A DNA stretch of 64,000 bases from Myxococcales bacterium (GCA_003598065.1 QZKR01000031.1:1-64000); one strand, 5' to 3'. Positions 9,882-17,998 are shown, counted from the first letter of the stretch. Made by a program: numbers and translations. The notes: generated by a model from the sequence alone, not told the origin.

Positions 9882-9893
9882 CGTTGTACAACG
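9882..9893. promoter_or_regulatory. 12-bp perfect palindrome, candidate regulator operator
   Basis: CGTTGTACAACG is its own reverse complement and lies in the spacer 285 bp upstream of tetR. A short perfect dyad in a divergent promoter region fits a dimeric regulator such as the adjacent TetR protein. The distance from tetR and the lack of a second copy keep this tentative. Confidence 0.35.
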
Positions 9894-10131
9894 CGACCAG
9901 TATTATCATGAATTGCAAGAACGGATTTGACTTATTTGCAAAGCCCGCATCGTCGGGCGATATGGGGGAACCAAGTTAACGTCCTGATATATCTGATGTT
10001 GTCTGTCATCAAGCGGAGAATTTCTTATAAAATCTAAATGCCTGGATAAAATTGCAAAAATAGCCGGAAAGGATCATACCGGCTTCTCCTGGCATGGAAA
10101 CTCTCCCGGCCGGAACGCCAGGATATCCGTC

Positions 10132-10160
10132 TTGCGCACCGTTGGCGCATCTGATAGGTT
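10132..10160 (+). promoter_or_regulatory. Candidate sigma70 promoter for the barrel/DUF1460 pair
   Basis: TTGCGC (10132-10137), a 17-bp spacer and TAGGTT (10155-10160) give a plausible -35/-10 pair, with a start near 10167. That is just upstream of the AGGAGG at 10174-10179 and the GTG start at 10184. The -10 match is weak. Confidence 0.35.
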
Positions 10161-10183
10161 ACGCTCACAACCAAGGAGGCCTC

Positions 10184-10798
10184 GTGCGATTCGCAATCTG
10201 CTGTTTCTTCCTCCTCATTCTATCCCTGGGTTTAGCTAGACCCGTTTCGGCCGGCGACGACAAACCCTACACCGTGGAAGACGGCGACGCCTTGATGGAG
10301 GGGGAAGCGGCGCTGGTCATCTATGCCGGCTACCCTGCTTCGGGTGTTCGTTATCTCGCCGCGCCGTGGGACTATGTCAACCTCGGCTTGCAGTTCGAGG
10401 TGGAATACTCGCCTACGCTCGCGCTTGGCGTGCCCTTCAAGGGGCAATTGATCCAGACCCGCGACGAAGCGTTCAATTTCGCCCTGACGTTTCTTCCCTC
10501 GGTGGAGTTCAGCTTCGGCCAATACGCCGTCACTGCGCCCATGAAGCCCGGCTTCGCTTTAGGCTGGCGCTTTTATCCCGGCATAAGCTGGTTCACGACA
10601 GGCGCGTATGATTTGAACGTGCCCGTGTCGCAGGAAGCGACGTTTTCGCACTATCCGGAAGCGGCAATGGGGATCGAATTTCCCGTTTCCAAGATGATTA
10701 ACCTGTCGGTCAAGGGCCTGGTCAAATTCGTCGATTACCGTCCGGAGGCGTTCGTCTACGGCGGCGCGGCGGGCATCTCCTTCGCCCTGTGGAGATGA
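10184..10798 (+). CDS. Small secreted protein, probably outer-membrane beta-barrel
   Basis: 204 residues, started at GTG 10184 because AGGAGG lies four bases upstream and because this start yields an immediate signal peptide (FAICCFFLLILSLGLARPVSA). The remainder alternates aromatic and small residues in strand-like stretches (VNLGLQFEVEYSPTLALGVP, FALGWRFYPGISWFTTGAY), which suggests a small barrel. It lacks a C-terminal Phe. It is two bases from the next gene, so the two are translated as a unit. Function unknown. Confidence 0.65.
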   Translation: MRFAICCFFLLILSLGLARPVSAGDDKPYTVEDGDALMEGEAALVIYAGYPASGVRYLAAPWDYVNLGLQFEVEYSPTLALGVPFKGQLIQTRDEAFNFALTFLPSVEFSFGQYAVTAPMKPGFALGWRFYPGISWFTTGAYDLNVPVSQEATFSHYPEAAMGIEFPVSKMINLSVKGLVKFVDYRPEAFVYGGAAGISFALWR

Positions 10799-10800
10799 AC

Positions 10801-11727
10801 ATGCGCGTAGCGTGGGCGGCCCTGGCGATTGCATTTTTCCTGGCGCTCCCTGCATTTGCAGCGGAGCCGCCGGCTTCTTTCAAGGGCCTGCGCTGGATGG
10901 ATTTGACGCCGACCGAGACGGACCGGATGCTCGTCCGCGCCCGACAACTGCCCATGGCCGAGCGCATCCCGTTTCTGTCGGCCCTGTTCGTCGGTACGCC
11001 CTACGCGCTCGACCCGCTGGGCGAAGGGCCGGAAGGCGAGTTCGACCGCGATCCGCCGTTTCGCCTGGATCGCGCCGACTGCCTGACAATGCTCGAACAG
11101 TTGCTGGCGATGCTGCGCAGCGCGACACTAGACGACGCGAAGCGACTCACGCTCGCCGTTCGTTACGACGGCAAGCGCCTCGACTGGCGCTATCGCCGGC
11201 ATCTTACCTGGATGGAGTGGCTGCCCGCTCTGATGCGCGAAGGCTGGATCGAGGACGTAACGCGATCGGTCGGCGGCGAGGCGACGATCCGCCAGGAAAA
11301 AACGATCGCTGGTCCGTCCGCCTGCGGCAAAGACTGGCGGGCTTTTTGCGAGCGACTCGGCGACCGCCTGCCGAAAGGACCGGTGGCTCACGACATTCTG
11401 CCGTTGGCATGGGTAACGCGACATTGGCGGGAACTGCCGGCGAATACGCTGATGTTCATCGTTCACAACGATCGCCTTTACCTGCCCTACCGCATTCGCC
11501 ATGCCGGTTTGCTGGTGCGCGACGCGAAAGGAAGTCTCCACTTGCGACATGCCAGCAAAGTGCACAAGCGCGTGGTGGACGTGCCGCTGGAACGTTACGT
11601 GGAGATGCTGGCGACGAAGAACGTCAAGTGGCCCGTGACGGGGCTTATCCTCGCGCGGCCGATCGAACCCTCACCGCCGCCGCCGGTTTCACCGCACGAG
11701 GGCGAACACGCGCCAGCGGCCCCGTAG
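10801..11727 (+). CDS. Secreted DUF1460-like protein (putative cell-wall amidase fold)
   Basis: 308 residues with a signal peptide (residues 1-19, ending AFA). The middle has the DUF1460 hallmarks: an early LPMAERIPFLSALFVGTPYALDPLG segment, then DRADCLTMLEQLLAML, whose Cys would be the nucleophile of an NlpC/P60-like fold, and later PYRIRHAGLLVRD and HLRHAS segments that could supply the catalytic His. DUF1460 proteins are regarded as N-acetylmuramoyl-L-alanine-amidase-like. ATG 10801 has GGAG six bases upstream and follows the barrel gene by two bases. Its 3' end overlaps the convergent lipoprotein gene by 39 bp. Confidence 0.7.
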   Translation: MRVAWAALAIAFFLALPAFAAEPPASFKGLRWMDLTPTETDRMLVRARQLPMAERIPFLSALFVGTPYALDPLGEGPEGEFDRDPPFRLDRADCLTMLEQLLAMLRSATLDDAKRLTLAVRYDGKRLDWRYRRHLTWMEWLPALMREGWIEDVTRSVGGEATIRQEKTIAGPSACGKDWRAFCERLGDRLPKGPVAHDILPLAWVTRHWRELPANTLMFIVHNDRLYLPYRIRHAGLLVRDAKGSLHLRHASKVHKRVVDVPLERYVEMLATKNVKWPVTGLILARPIEPSPPPPVSPHEGEHAPAAP

Positions 11728-12264
11728 GCGGATGAGTTGGGCCACGGTCAGGCGGTTCTGCTTGCCGTCCAATTCGTAGACAATCCGCGAATCGCGCAGG
11801 CGGTCGAGCGGCAGCCTGGCGCGATCCTGGCCGGTAGGAATCGGTGCATAAGAGCCAGGTTCGAAAGCGACGAATGTCGCCCCCGTCCAATCTTTCTCTT
11901 TCACGATGGCTCGGAAATCCTCGATCAGCAGCTTTTCCCGATCGATGACGAGCGCCTGGCGCGTTGGGTCGGCCGAGGCGGCGTCGGGGCCGAAGTCGAA
12001 GCCCCATTCGTAGTCCAGCGTATCGGGCCAGGAAAGCGAAAAGCCGCCTTCGTTGTTGGCGGCAAGCGTGGCGAGAATGCGCCGCGCCACGATCTCCGTC
12101 GTTTCCTCGCGCGCGGCGTCTTCGCTGTAGCTGCAAATGCGATCGACGCAGACGCGGCCCAAACGGCAGTCGGCGTCGGAGGCGCAGCCGTCGGCGACAC
12201 GCGGTTCGTCCACCTGACAAGCGGAGAGCAGCAGCAAAAAAAGCAGCGTGGTCGCAAGTTTCAT
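11689..12264 (-). CDS. Small lipoprotein of unknown function
   Basis: 191 residues. I place the start at ATG 12264, where a textbook lipoprotein signal begins (KLATTLLFLLLLSAC, lipobox LSAC). The longer frame to 12324 merely reads through the dispersed repeat at 12289-12352 and yields its tell-tale DSRLRGND peptide. The N-terminus has a Cys-rich motif (CASDADCRLGRVCVDRICSY) like the short knots seen after lipoboxes in this lineage. The rest has no recognisable domain. The last 39 bp overlap the convergent DUF1460-like gene. Confidence 0.7.
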   Translation of the reverse strand: MKLATTLLFLLLLSACQVDEPRVADGCASDADCRLGRVCVDRICSYSEDAAREETTEIVARRILATLAANNEGGFSLSWPDTLDYEWGFDFGPDAASADPTRQALVIDREKLLIEDFRAIVKEKDWTGATFVAFEPGSYAPIPTGQDRARLPLDRLRDSRIVYELDGKQNRLTVAQLIRLRGRWRVFALVR

Positions 12265-12288
12265 TTTTGGCCGCGTGATTAACAGGCT

Positions 12289-12352
12289 GTCATTCCCGCG
12301 TAAGCGGGAATCCAGGATTTTCATACTGGACCCCCGCTTTCGCGGGGGTGAC
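12289..12352 (-). repeat. Dispersed palindromic repeat, copy 2
   Basis: A complete 64-bp copy in reverse orientation to copies 1 and 3: TTCCCGC/GCGGGAA hairpin, TCCAG...CTGGA arms and a CCCCCGC/GCGGGGG hairpin, bounded by GTCA and TGAC. It sits between the lipoprotein gene (start 12264) and the end of the acyl-CoA synthetase gene (12374). Confidence 0.9.
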
Positions 12353-12373
12353 GGGTAAGCCTGTTCCTTTCGT

Positions 12374-14065
12374 TTAGCTTTGTGCCGCCTTGCTCTTGGC
12401 CATCTCCTCTTCCTTGAGCGCTCGGCGCAGCACCTTGCCGATCATCGACTTCGGCAGATCGTCGCGCACCTCCACCTCCTTCGGCACCATGTAGGGCGTG
12501 AGGCGTTCTTTAAGGAAGGCTAGCACTTCGTTGGGATCGATCGCCTGCCCGGCTTTGGCGACGACATACGCCTTGAGGTATTCGCCCTTCACGGGGTGCG
12601 GCAGCCCCACGGCGACGGCATCCTGCACCTTCGGGTGCTGGTGCAAGACTTCGTCGATTTCGCGCGGGAAGACGTTGAAGCCGGAAACGATGACGAGATC
12701 CTTCTTGCGATCGACGACGCGGATGTAGCCGTCCGCGTCGCGCGTGCAGATGTCGCCCGTGTAGAGCCAGCCGTTCTGGATGGTTTCGGCCGTCGCGGCG
12801 GGTTGATTGAGGTAGCCAAGCATCATGTCGGGACCCTTGAGGATCAATTCGCCCTCTTTGCCTTCCGCCACGTCGCGCGTTCCCGTTTCCAGATCGACGA
12901 TCCGCGCGTCGATGTCCGGGAAGGGAATGCCCACCGTCCCCGGCTTGCGCACGCCGTGCATCGGGTTGCAGCAAATGGCGGTGACGATCTCGGTGAGGCC
13001 GAAGCCCTCGATGAGCGGCGCGCCGGCCAGTTCTTCGAATTCTCGCATCACTTCCAGAGGCATCGGCGCCGCGCCGCAGAAGATGGCGCGCAAAGAGCTG
13101 ATGTCGTACTTGCGGAAGTCCGGCAATTCCTTCATGGCGATGAACATCGTCGGCACGCCGGCGAAAAAGGTGGGCCGCGCCTCGTGGATCGTTTTCAGAA
13201 GCAGCTTGGCGTCGAATTTGGGCAGGATGACCAGCCGCCCGCCCTTGGAAAGCGTGGCGTTGAGGCCGACGGAGAGGCCGAAGCCGTGGAAAAACGGCAG
13301 GACGGCAAGAAAGCTGTCGCCGTTTCGCAGTTCGCCCCAGGCGCCCACCTGCATCGCGTTGCAGACCAGGGCGTAGTGCGACAGCATGATGCCCTTCGAA
13401 ACGCCGGTCGTCCCGCCGGAATAGATGAGCACGGCCATTTCGTCGGGCGAGATAGCCTGCTCGCGCCAGTCGGGCAGCGTTGTCTCGGCGATCATCACGT
13501 CCTTCATCCAGCGCGTCCGGCCGTCCCAGTCGATTTCCGGCTTGGGGCTCGTCTTGCGCGCCACGAAGGGAAAGACGAGGCTGATCGGAAACGGCATCTC
13601 GTCCTGCAGGCGGGTGTAGATGATGCGCTTGAGCGGGACTTCCGCCTTGACCTTGTTGACGCGGAACGACAGCAGATCGAGGGCGATGAGCGTTTCCGCA
13701 CCGCAGTCCTTGAATTTGAAAATCAATTCGCGCTCGACGTTGAGCGGGTTGGCCATCACGGCCACCGCGCCGATCTTCATGACCGCCAGATAGGCGACGA
13801 CGAACTGCGGGCAGTTGGGCAAGAGCAGGATCACGCGGTCGCGCGGCCGCAAACCCATCTCCCAGAGCCCGGCGGCGAAGCGATCGACCTTGACGAACAG
13901 CTCGCTGTAGCTGGTCTGCCGACCGAAAAACTCCAGGGCCGGGTCGTCGGGCTGCTTGAGCGCGGTGCGTTCCAGGAATTCGTAGATGGTGAGCCGGGGA
14001 TACTCCAGCGACTTGGGAACGTGAGCGTCGTAGTGCTTCTGCCACGGGCGTTCGAACAGGGTCAT
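12374..14065 (-). CDS. fadD: Long-chain fatty acid--CoA ligase (AMP-forming)
   Basis: 563 residues, the usual FadD length. It activates fatty acids to acyl-CoA through an acyl-adenylate. The nucleotide loop YSGGTTGVSKG is at residues 215-225, the A5-type motif EGFGLTEI near 355, the hinge/ATP motif GWLYTGDICTRDADGYIRVVDRKKD follows, and the C-terminal lysine segment ends PKSMIGKVLRRALKEEE. ATG 14065 has AGGAGG eight bases upstream. It is one of three AMP-forming ligases in the window and lies directly beyond the ATPase/TPR unit on the same strand, with a 68-bp gap. Chain-length preference cannot be read from sequence. Confidence 0.93.
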   Translation of the reverse strand: MTLFERPWQKHYDAHVPKSLEYPRLTIYEFLERTALKQPDDPALEFFGRQTSYSELFVKVDRFAAGLWEMGLRPRDRVILLLPNCPQFVVAYLAVMKIGAVAVMANPLNVERELIFKFKDCGAETLIALDLLSFRVNKVKAEVPLKRIIYTRLQDEMPFPISLVFPFVARKTSPKPEIDWDGRTRWMKDVMIAETTLPDWREQAISPDEMAVLIYSGGTTGVSKGIMLSHYALVCNAMQVGAWGELRNGDSFLAVLPFFHGFGLSVGLNATLSKGGRLVILPKFDAKLLLKTIHEARPTFFAGVPTMFIAMKELPDFRKYDISSLRAIFCGAAPMPLEVMREFEELAGAPLIEGFGLTEIVTAICCNPMHGVRKPGTVGIPFPDIDARIVDLETGTRDVAEGKEGELILKGPDMMLGYLNQPAATAETIQNGWLYTGDICTRDADGYIRVVDRKKDLVIVSGFNVFPREIDEVLHQHPKVQDAVAVGLPHPVKGEYLKAYVVAKAGQAIDPNEVLAFLKERLTPYMVPKEVEVRDDLPKSMIGKVLRRALKEEEMAKSKAAQS

Positions 14066-14133
14066 GGGGCCTCCTGGAATTGAAGCTAGTGCAAGCGGCT
14101 ATTCTCTTCGGCGCCCATTCTATCAGCAATGGT

Positions 14134-16350
14134 CTATGGAGACGAGCCGGAAAATTGCTTTATCAGCTCCTCGGTTTGGCGGGCCATTTCGGTTTGGCCG
14201 AGTTTGAGGAAGCCCTCGCGCGATCGTTGCAGAATCGGCAAACCTTCTTTCGCTTGTCCCTCGCTACACAGAAGCGCGCCTAGGTCAAGGCCGACATAAC
14301 AGATTCCATCGAGGCGACCCAATTTGAGGAGGACGGAGTAGGATTCGGTCAAGTTATCAAAAGCTTCCTTCCACTTTCGCTGGCTAAGCTGAATCTTGGC
14401 GATGGACCAAAGAGCATGTGCCCTTTCAGCCCAATTCCCCAGTGCCTCGAAGATGCTCAGGCTCTTTTTGTGCAACTGCAGTGCCTCGTCCACCTCGCCT
14501 TTGGACACTCGAAGTTGCGCGATGTCCTCCATCGTTACCGCTAGCGACAGCTTGTCTCCCAGCGCTTCGATGATCGTTAACTTGTCTTGGAATAATTGCA
14601 GTGCCGCATCTATTTCACCCCTTAACGCCCGAAGCCATGCAATATTCCCCAGTGTTATCGCCTGCTCCCGCTTGTCCCCCAGTGCCTCGAAGATGCTCAG
14701 GTTCTTTTTGTGCAACTGCAGAGCCTCATCCATCTCTCCTTTGGACGCCCGAAGCCGTGCGATATCCCCCAGCGTCACTGCCCGCATCCTCTTGTCTCCT
14801 AGCGCCTCGAAAATGTCCAGCCTCTCCTTGTGCATCTGTAGCGCTTCGTCCACCTCGCCTTTGTCTGCCCGAAGCCGCGCGATGTCCCCCAATACCACCG
14901 CCCACGACCGCTTGTCCCCCAGCATCTTAAAGATACCCAGACTCTCTTCGTGCAACTGTAACGCTCTTTCCACCTCGCCTTTGGACGTCCGAAGCCGCGC
15001 AATATCTCCCAACGCTATCGCCCGCTCCCGCTTTTCCCCTAGCTCCTCAATGATAGCTAGACTCCTCTCGTGTAGTTGCAGGGCCTCGTCCACCTCGCCT
15101 TTGGACGCCTGAAGCCGTGCGATGTCTTCCAGTGTTATGGCCTGTTCCCGTTTATCTCCTAATGCCTCAAAGATACCTAGGCTCGCCTCATGCAACCGTA
15201 GTGCCTCATCCTTCTTCCCTTTGGACCCTTGAAGCCGCGCGATATAACCTAGCACCACCGCACGAAACCGCTCGTCCCCTAGCCTCTCGGCGACTATCAA
15301 CACTTCTTGATACAATTGCAGAGCTTCGTCCACCTCACCCTTGTTCTCTCGAATCCGCGCGATATCCACAAGCGTCGCTGCCCGCCCCTTCTCATTCCCC
15401 AACGCTTCGTAAGCCGCCAACTCTTCCATATGCAATAGCAGTGCCTTATCTACCTCGCCTTGCTGCCAGAGGATGTTGGCCCTTTTACCCATCACCACAG
15501 CGTGGGTAAGTTTGTCTTGCAAGGCGTCGCAGATGTTTTCCGATTTAAGCAGGCAATCCATTGCTTGGTCGAGATCGCCTCTTAACTGATGTGAATCCGC
15601 CGCCTGAATAAGCAACGAAACTCGGGAAAGTTGCTCCCCCTGCCTTGGTGAATCTTCCAATGCCTCGGCCAGTTTTTCGTAATATTCAGGAGATTCCAAT
15701 TCATGATACATCGGCGCGCGTTCGAACACCTCCGATGTTGTGCGCAGCTTTTTGCTATCATCATCCAAAGGATTGGCCAGTTTTTCATAATATTCAGGCG
15801 ATTCACGTCGCTTCGGCCAGCGTTTGAATGTCCCTGATGTCTGTTCACCACCAGCAGCAAGGGGGGGGGCCAGCAGCAGAAAAACATGCGAGCGCACCGA
15901 CCACAGATCCGGCGATACGTCGCTGGCCATCGTCCCTAGCCAAGCAGGCCCGAAAACCAGAATGGCATGCGGAACATCGGCGACGATCCGGTTGCGCTGC
16001 TCGTTGAGTAGAGCTAACGCCTTGCGCCAGCCGGCCTGCAGCGCATCGCTCCGGCCTTCGGCGGCGACCGCGATGATTTTTCGCGGATTTCGTTTTTTCC
16101 CAGCTTTTAAAAGATCTCTTGTAACATGCTCCAATTCTGAAGGCTTAGAATAGGCAAGCTCTTCGACCTTCGCCGGCCATACGCCAGTTTTTAGCCGCCG
16201 CCGGACTTCATTCAGGACAAAGCGGTTGTCGGAGAGAATAAAAAGCAATTCGAAACCACTGCCAAGCTCCAAAGCACCGCCGAGCAGCGAAAACTGCTCC
16301 TCGCCGTTCGGTCCCAGCGCCAGCGGTTCATTCGGCGAAGGGCTGCCCAT
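14134..16350 (-). CDS. TPR-array protein paired with a P-loop ATPase (candidate NLR/STAND-like partner)
   Basis: 738 residues. Residues 1-170 form an alpha/beta domain whose pattern (ALLNEQRNRIV, PHAILVFGPAWLG, PDLWSVRSHVFLLL) I have seen ahead of TPR arrays in bacterial NLR/STAND-type proteins. A linker with two ESPEYYEKLA copies follows, then two diverged TPRs, eight near-identical 40-residue TPRs, and two diverged ones. The TPRs resemble kinesin-light-chain repeats used for protein docking. ATG 16350 overlaps the ATPase gene by 23 bp, so the two are translationally coupled; a TTG start at 16374 is the alternative. A C9 run on the coding strand (15861-15869, about residue 161) is a potential slippage site. 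GC is lower than neighbours. Function unproven. Confidence 0.8.
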   Translation of the reverse strand: MGSPSPNEPLALGPNGEEQFSLLGGALELGSGFELLFILSDNRFVLNEVRRRLKTGVWPAKVEELAYSKPSELEHVTRDLLKAGKKRNPRKIIAVAAEGRSDALQAGWRKALALLNEQRNRIVADVPHAILVFGPAWLGTMASDVSPDLWSVRSHVFLLLAPPLAAGGEQTSGTFKRWPKRRESPEYYEKLANPLDDDSKKLRTTSEVFERAPMYHELESPEYYEKLAEALEDSPRQGEQLSRVSLLIQAADSHQLRGDLDQAMDCLLKSENICDALQDKLTHAVVMGKRANILWQQGEVDKALLLHMEELAAYEALGNEKGRAATLVDIARIRENKGEVDEALQLYQEVLIVAERLGDERFRAVVLGYIARLQGSKGKKDEALRLHEASLGIFEALGDKREQAITLEDIARLQASKGEVDEALQLHERSLAIIEELGEKRERAIALGDIARLRTSKGEVERALQLHEESLGIFKMLGDKRSWAVVLGDIARLRADKGEVDEALQMHKERLDIFEALGDKRMRAVTLGDIARLRASKGEMDEALQLHKKNLSIFEALGDKREQAITLGNIAWLRALRGEIDAALQLFQDKLTIIEALGDKLSLAVTMEDIAQLRVSKGEVDEALQLHKKSLSIFEALGNWAERAHALWSIAKIQLSQRKWKEAFDNLTESYSVLLKLGRLDGICYVGLDLGALLCSEGQAKEGLPILQRSREGFLKLGQTEMARQTEELIKQFSGSSP
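14404..15365 (-). repeat. Tandem 120-bp repeats encoding eight near-identical TPR units
   Basis: Eight consecutive 120-bp units encode the consensus IARLRxSKGEVDEALQLHxx followed by SLxIFEALGDKRxxAxxLGD. Identity is visible at DNA level (for example the recurring cacctcgcctttggac), which indicates recent duplication or ongoing homogenisation. The units lie wholly inside the TPR gene and keep frame. Confidence 0.9.
15668..15804 (-). repeat. Direct repeat pair encoding ESPEYYEKLA
   Basis: Two 29-bp copies (15668-15696 and 15776-15804) differ at two bases and are offset by 108 bp (36 codons). They encode a repeated ESPEYYEKLA motif in the linker between the N-terminal domain and the TPR array. 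Confidence 0.8.
15861..15869. repeat. G9 homopolymer inside a coding sequence (potential slippage tract)
   Basis: Nine consecutive G on the plus strand (C9 on the coding strand) fall at about codon 161 of the TPR protein, at the end of its N-terminal domain. Gain or loss of one base would truncate the protein before the TPR array. Confidence 0.85.
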
Positions 16351-17701
16351 TGAGCTTCCCGCTCGATGAGACAAGCTTCCGGTAACGCAGAGATTTTTCC
16401 TTCAGCAGAGGATGCACATCGTACCAGGAACGATGATTTTGGTAGCAGATAATGAAATGGTTTTCCAGCCAATCGGCGAGTTTCTCCGGAGACGTCGACT
16501 CGGTGGGAATATCGTTGGTTTCCGCGATCTGCGCCAGCTTATCGATATCCTCGGAGAAGAGAGCGGTTCCGTACTGTTCCGCCAATTCACCGACTTCCCG
16601 TTCCATGTACTCACTCTGTTTTTCTTCCGAAAGGGGCAACTTATCCTTGCCCATGTGAATCCGTAGAATCACCCCGCGCAACAGGCGCAAAAGATCGCGC
16701 GGGTAGCCTCCTGACAACTTCGCCATTTCGCGCACGCTGGCTGGATTATTCGATCCGAATATTTTCGTCAAATTCACACGCTTGCCGACCATGCCGACAA
16801 GCGCGTCGATGCCCTCCAAGCAAGGCTCGTTTTTCTCTTGGTCCCATACGCGGCACATCGGCAGAATAAGGGCATCGTCCTTGAACTTGCCGCAGATATT
16901 GGCGAAGGCCGTGGTGAACCTAAGCCACGGAGGAACAGTGTAGATTGCGTGACAAGGCAGCATGAGTGCGTCAGTATACTCGTTGAACAAGCGGATGATG
17001 CTCTCCCGCACCTCAACATTATCCTTGGACACGCTGCCGCGCAGGTGTTCCAACTGATCGAGTATCACCACGAGACCCTTGCTCTCGGGCTTTATCGTTG
17101 CCAAATGCGCTATTGTTTCATGGATAAAGTCGTGTGTTTGCTTGATGACGGCGCTTTGCTTTTGCCGCCTCTCTAAAAGATTCTTAAGCTCACGCCGGAA
17201 ATCGGGGTTAGCTTTCAATTCCGTTTGGATGGAGCCGACCTTGGGAATGCCGATCTCCATTCCTTTGACTTCAACTTCCTGCGTGCAGAATTTATGAAAC
17301 CGCTGCCAAAGCCGTTTGGTGCGATTCTTGAGGGGGTAATTTATGTCCATCTCTCCGGCGATGGACAGCAGAATTTCATAAGGCTCCACGGGCATGTTGA
17401 GGTTGAGGTATTTTTCAGCATCCACGTACAGAACCTCAAATCTCTCATTTTCAAGGCGCTGCTTTAATCTTTTAAGAAGGGTGCTCTTGCCGCTGCCGCG
17501 AAAGCCGGAAAAAAGCAGGCGCGCGATTTGCTTTCTTTCATCGGACAACTCAATTGGCCCCTGAAGAAATTCTGTGCATGGGGGATCGCCGCGCACTCCG
17601 TTGGCGTCAAGATTCACCCATCGTGGGTCCCCAAGTTCGAGGGATTCTTCCGGGTTACAATTTTCGTACGCTTCAGCAATCAATTTCAGGTTGGTTGCCA
17701 T
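16328..17701 (-). CDS. P-loop ATPase of a two-gene ATPase/TPR unit
   Basis: 457 residues. Walker A is GFRGSGKSTLL near residue 70 and Walker B is LVVILDQLEH near 215, followed by further AAA+/STAND-like landmarks: a YTVPPWLR segment, a KLSGGYPRDLLRLLR segment that reads like a sensor-2/GxP motif, and a helical C-terminus with WYDVHPLLKEK, typical of a winged-helix end. This matches ATP-dependent switch proteins (KAP/STAND/Orc-like P-loop class). ATG 17701 has AAGGGG upstream. It overlaps its TPR partner by 23 bp. Base composition is visibly less GC-rich than the flanking acyl-CoA synthetase genes, consistent with acquisition. Role in defence or signalling is inferred from architecture only. 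Confidence 0.8.
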   Translation of the reverse strand: MATNLKLIAEAYENCNPEESLELGDPRWVNLDANGVRGDPPCTEFLQGPIELSDERKQIARLLFSGFRGSGKSTLLKRLKQRLENERFEVLYVDAEKYLNLNMPVEPYEILLSIAGEMDINYPLKNRTKRLWQRFHKFCTQEVEVKGMEIGIPKVGSIQTELKANPDFRRELKNLLERRQKQSAVIKQTHDFIHETIAHLATIKPESKGLVVILDQLEHLRGSVSKDNVEVRESIIRLFNEYTDALMLPCHAIYTVPPWLRFTTAFANICGKFKDDALILPMCRVWDQEKNEPCLEGIDALVGMVGKRVNLTKIFGSNNPASVREMAKLSGGYPRDLLRLLRGVILRIHMGKDKLPLSEEKQSEYMEREVGELAEQYGTALFSEDIDKLAQIAETNDIPTESTSPEKLADWLENHFIICYQNHRSWYDVHPLLKEKSLRYRKLVSSSGKLNGQPFAE

Positions 17702-17998
17702 AGCTTATCGATCCCCTTTGTTTTTTCGCTTTCCATTTACCACGGTCGGCCGCCAAACACAAGCCGGCAGCACAGCGCCATCGCCCCCGGACCACAGCTA
17801 TCCCCATGAAAACTTGACAAATTCCCCCGGCTCAGGCAATGCTCGGGGCGTTCTCCGGACAGTGGGTTTCGCCGCGGATCGCGGAGAGCCGTCGTCGCGC
17901 TTGCGCGCGGGGCGCATCCTCAGGAAGTCCGTCGCTTTCGCTGCCTGCGAAGGCGAAACGAAGCTGAATCGCCAGGCAAAACCGAGGAGGTGTGGGAG

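Larger units (their letters stand above)
9598..10183. other. Long AT-rich intergenic spacer between tetR and the barrel gene
   Basis: This 586-bp spacer between divergent genes contains no convincing ORF. The middle part (about 9740-10070) is strikingly AT-rich against a roughly 60% GC background, with runs such as TTAATAATATATTTT. It contains the palindrome at 9882-9893, a short AGCCGG/CCGGCT hairpin near 10062-10085, and the promoter candidate at 10132-10160. It probably carries both promoters and regulator sites. Confidence 0.6.

Noticed and set aside
12265-12324. 20-residue N-terminal extension of the lipoprotein at 11689-12264
   Set aside because: It translates the dispersed repeat (DSRLRGND), and the lipoprotein signal begins at the inner ATG.
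14404-15365. Regularly spaced 120-bp repeats resembling an array (CRISPR or satellite)
   Set aside because: The whole unit is repeated without unique spacers and stays in frame, encoding TPRs; no cas genes are present.
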